64,000 nt of DNA, taken from contig JAHDKT010000037.1 in assembly GCA_018436725.1 (NCBI GenBank), positions 1-64,000 of the forward strand, read 5' to 3'. The notes under the pieces are model-generated. The model was not told the DNA's origin. It searched no databases and saw nothing but the letters and a program-made list of their open reading frames with translations. Shown here one piece after another: positions 63,565 to 64,000 of the stretch. Numbering within the stretch: the first letter of the stretch is position 1; every line of letters starts with the position of its first letter. The position numbers and the translations under genes are program-made. The DNA comes from Synergistaceae bacterium. GTDB taxonomy: Bacteria > Synergistota > Synergistia > Synergistales > Aminobacteriaceae.

Positions 63565-64000
63565 ATGGAAGAAACCAAACGTTCTCTTGGCGAGAGTATC
63601 GCGGGGTTGGACAAGATTCAGCTTTTTTCGGTCGTTCTGCTCTTTTCCCTCGGTGTCCTTTCCATCTTCAGCGCCGGAGCGGGCTTCGACGGAAGAGGGT
63701 CGAGTTATGCGACAAGGCAGCTTCTCTGGGGCGCCGTGTCCGTCGTTGCCTTTCTTGCGACGTTGAAGATAGGGTACGAACGGTTTCTGCGGGAGGCGTA
63801 CCTCCTCTACGGCGTTTCGTTGCTGTTGCTTTTAAGCGTGATAGCGCTCGGAATGACCGTCAAGGGCTCGCAGCGATGGATCGACCTGGGCTTTTTCCGT
63901 TTCCAGCCGACGGAGTTCGTGAAAATCACTCTTGTTCTGGTGCTTGCGAAACACCTGTGCAGATACCCTCCGTTGAATTTCGCCTCGTTTCTTGGAGGCC
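63565..64000 (+). CDS. rodA: Rod shape-determining protein RodA (SEDS glycosyltransferase), N-terminal part
   Basis: The first 145 codons are in the window; the gene continues beyond base 64000. Hydrophobic segments begin at about residue 20 (FSVVLLFSLGVLSIFSAG). GSQRWIDLGFFRFQPTEFVKI near 110-130 is the RodA/FtsW/SpoVE signature, and RQLLWG near 55 is another conserved part. RodA polymerises lipid II with PBP2, whose gene is 2 kb upstream. RodA rather than FtsW is chosen from context. ATG 63565 is preceded by acgagggatag. Confidence 0.9.
   Translation, partial: MEETKRSLGESIAGLDKIQLFSVVLLFSLGVLSIFSAGAGFDGRGSSYATRQLLWGAVSVVAFLATLKIGYERFLREAYLLYGVSLLLLLSVIALGMTVKGSQRWIDLGFFRFQPTEFVKITLVLVLAKHLCRYPPLNFASFLGG

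Overview
The window is about 64 kb of gene-dense, GC-rich bacterial chromosome with no mobile element, CRISPR array, rRNA or tRNA that I can see. Gene content suggests a diderm, anaerobic, amino-acid- and peptide-fermenting bacterium, most likely of the phylum Synergistota. The reasons are LPS-transport genes (lptA, lptB), an electron-transfer flavoprotein, several peptide and amino-acid catabolic genes (M20 amidohydrolase, OPT transporter, M29-type aminopeptidase, DUF917, DUF1177, AroM), a K+-dependent membrane pyrophosphatase, Rex and a [NiFe]-hydrogenase maturation protease. Several gene orders (mreBCD-mrdA-minCDE-rodA, recJ-relA-dtd) and a T-box leader resemble Firmicutes. The phylum is an inference; the genus cannot be given.

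Layout. 1-3400: end of etfA (+), then a minus-strand DUF3100 membrane pair with an M20 amidohydrolase, and a hotdog thioesterase. 3534-13296: two overlapping flavodoxin-fold proteins, a PucR-type regulator, and a tight run of OPT transporter, Asp/Glu-racemase-like protein, DUF917, DUF1177, an unrecognised protein, AroM and M29-like aminopeptidase, closed by a convergent cupin. This looks like an uncharacterised uptake-and-degradation system for a peptide or hydantoin-like compound. 13359-16233: a promoter and threonine-type T-box leader in front of thrC and an unusual homoserine kinase carrying a C-terminal aspartokinase-like ACT pair. 16311-21439: lptA-lptB, a convergent hydrogenase maturation protease, murJ, a small exported protein and tsaD. 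21529-23656: CIRCE-controlled groES-groEL.

23674-27224 (minus strand): a compact class II lanthipeptide locus, made of a precursor with a Nif11-type leader and a short Cys-rich core, translationally coupled to a LanM synthetase with the CCG zinc motif typical of ProcM-like enzymes. This is the most novel part of the window. 27340-33876: a divergent RbsABC-type sugar importer with a ROK kinase, a GmhA-like isomerase and ManA. 34019-44254: guaA, an AI-2E family permease, mobB, hppA, dnaG, rqcP, eno, ridA and rex. 44345-47168: yajC-secD-secF. 47251-51170: a trehalose-type operon (DUF5752 protein, TreT-like glycosyltransferase, shortened OtsB-like remnant, OtsA). 51408-57406: recJ, relA, dtd, an MBL-fold hydrolase and radC. 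57426-64000: the cell-shape and division block mreB, mreC, mreD, mrdA, minC, minD, minE and the start of rodA.

Most operons use 1-4 base ATGA or GTGA stop/start overlaps, implying translational coupling. Coordinates were read by eye; start codons were chosen from Shine-Dalgarno sequences and family lengths. Functions rest on motif recognition rather than database searches.
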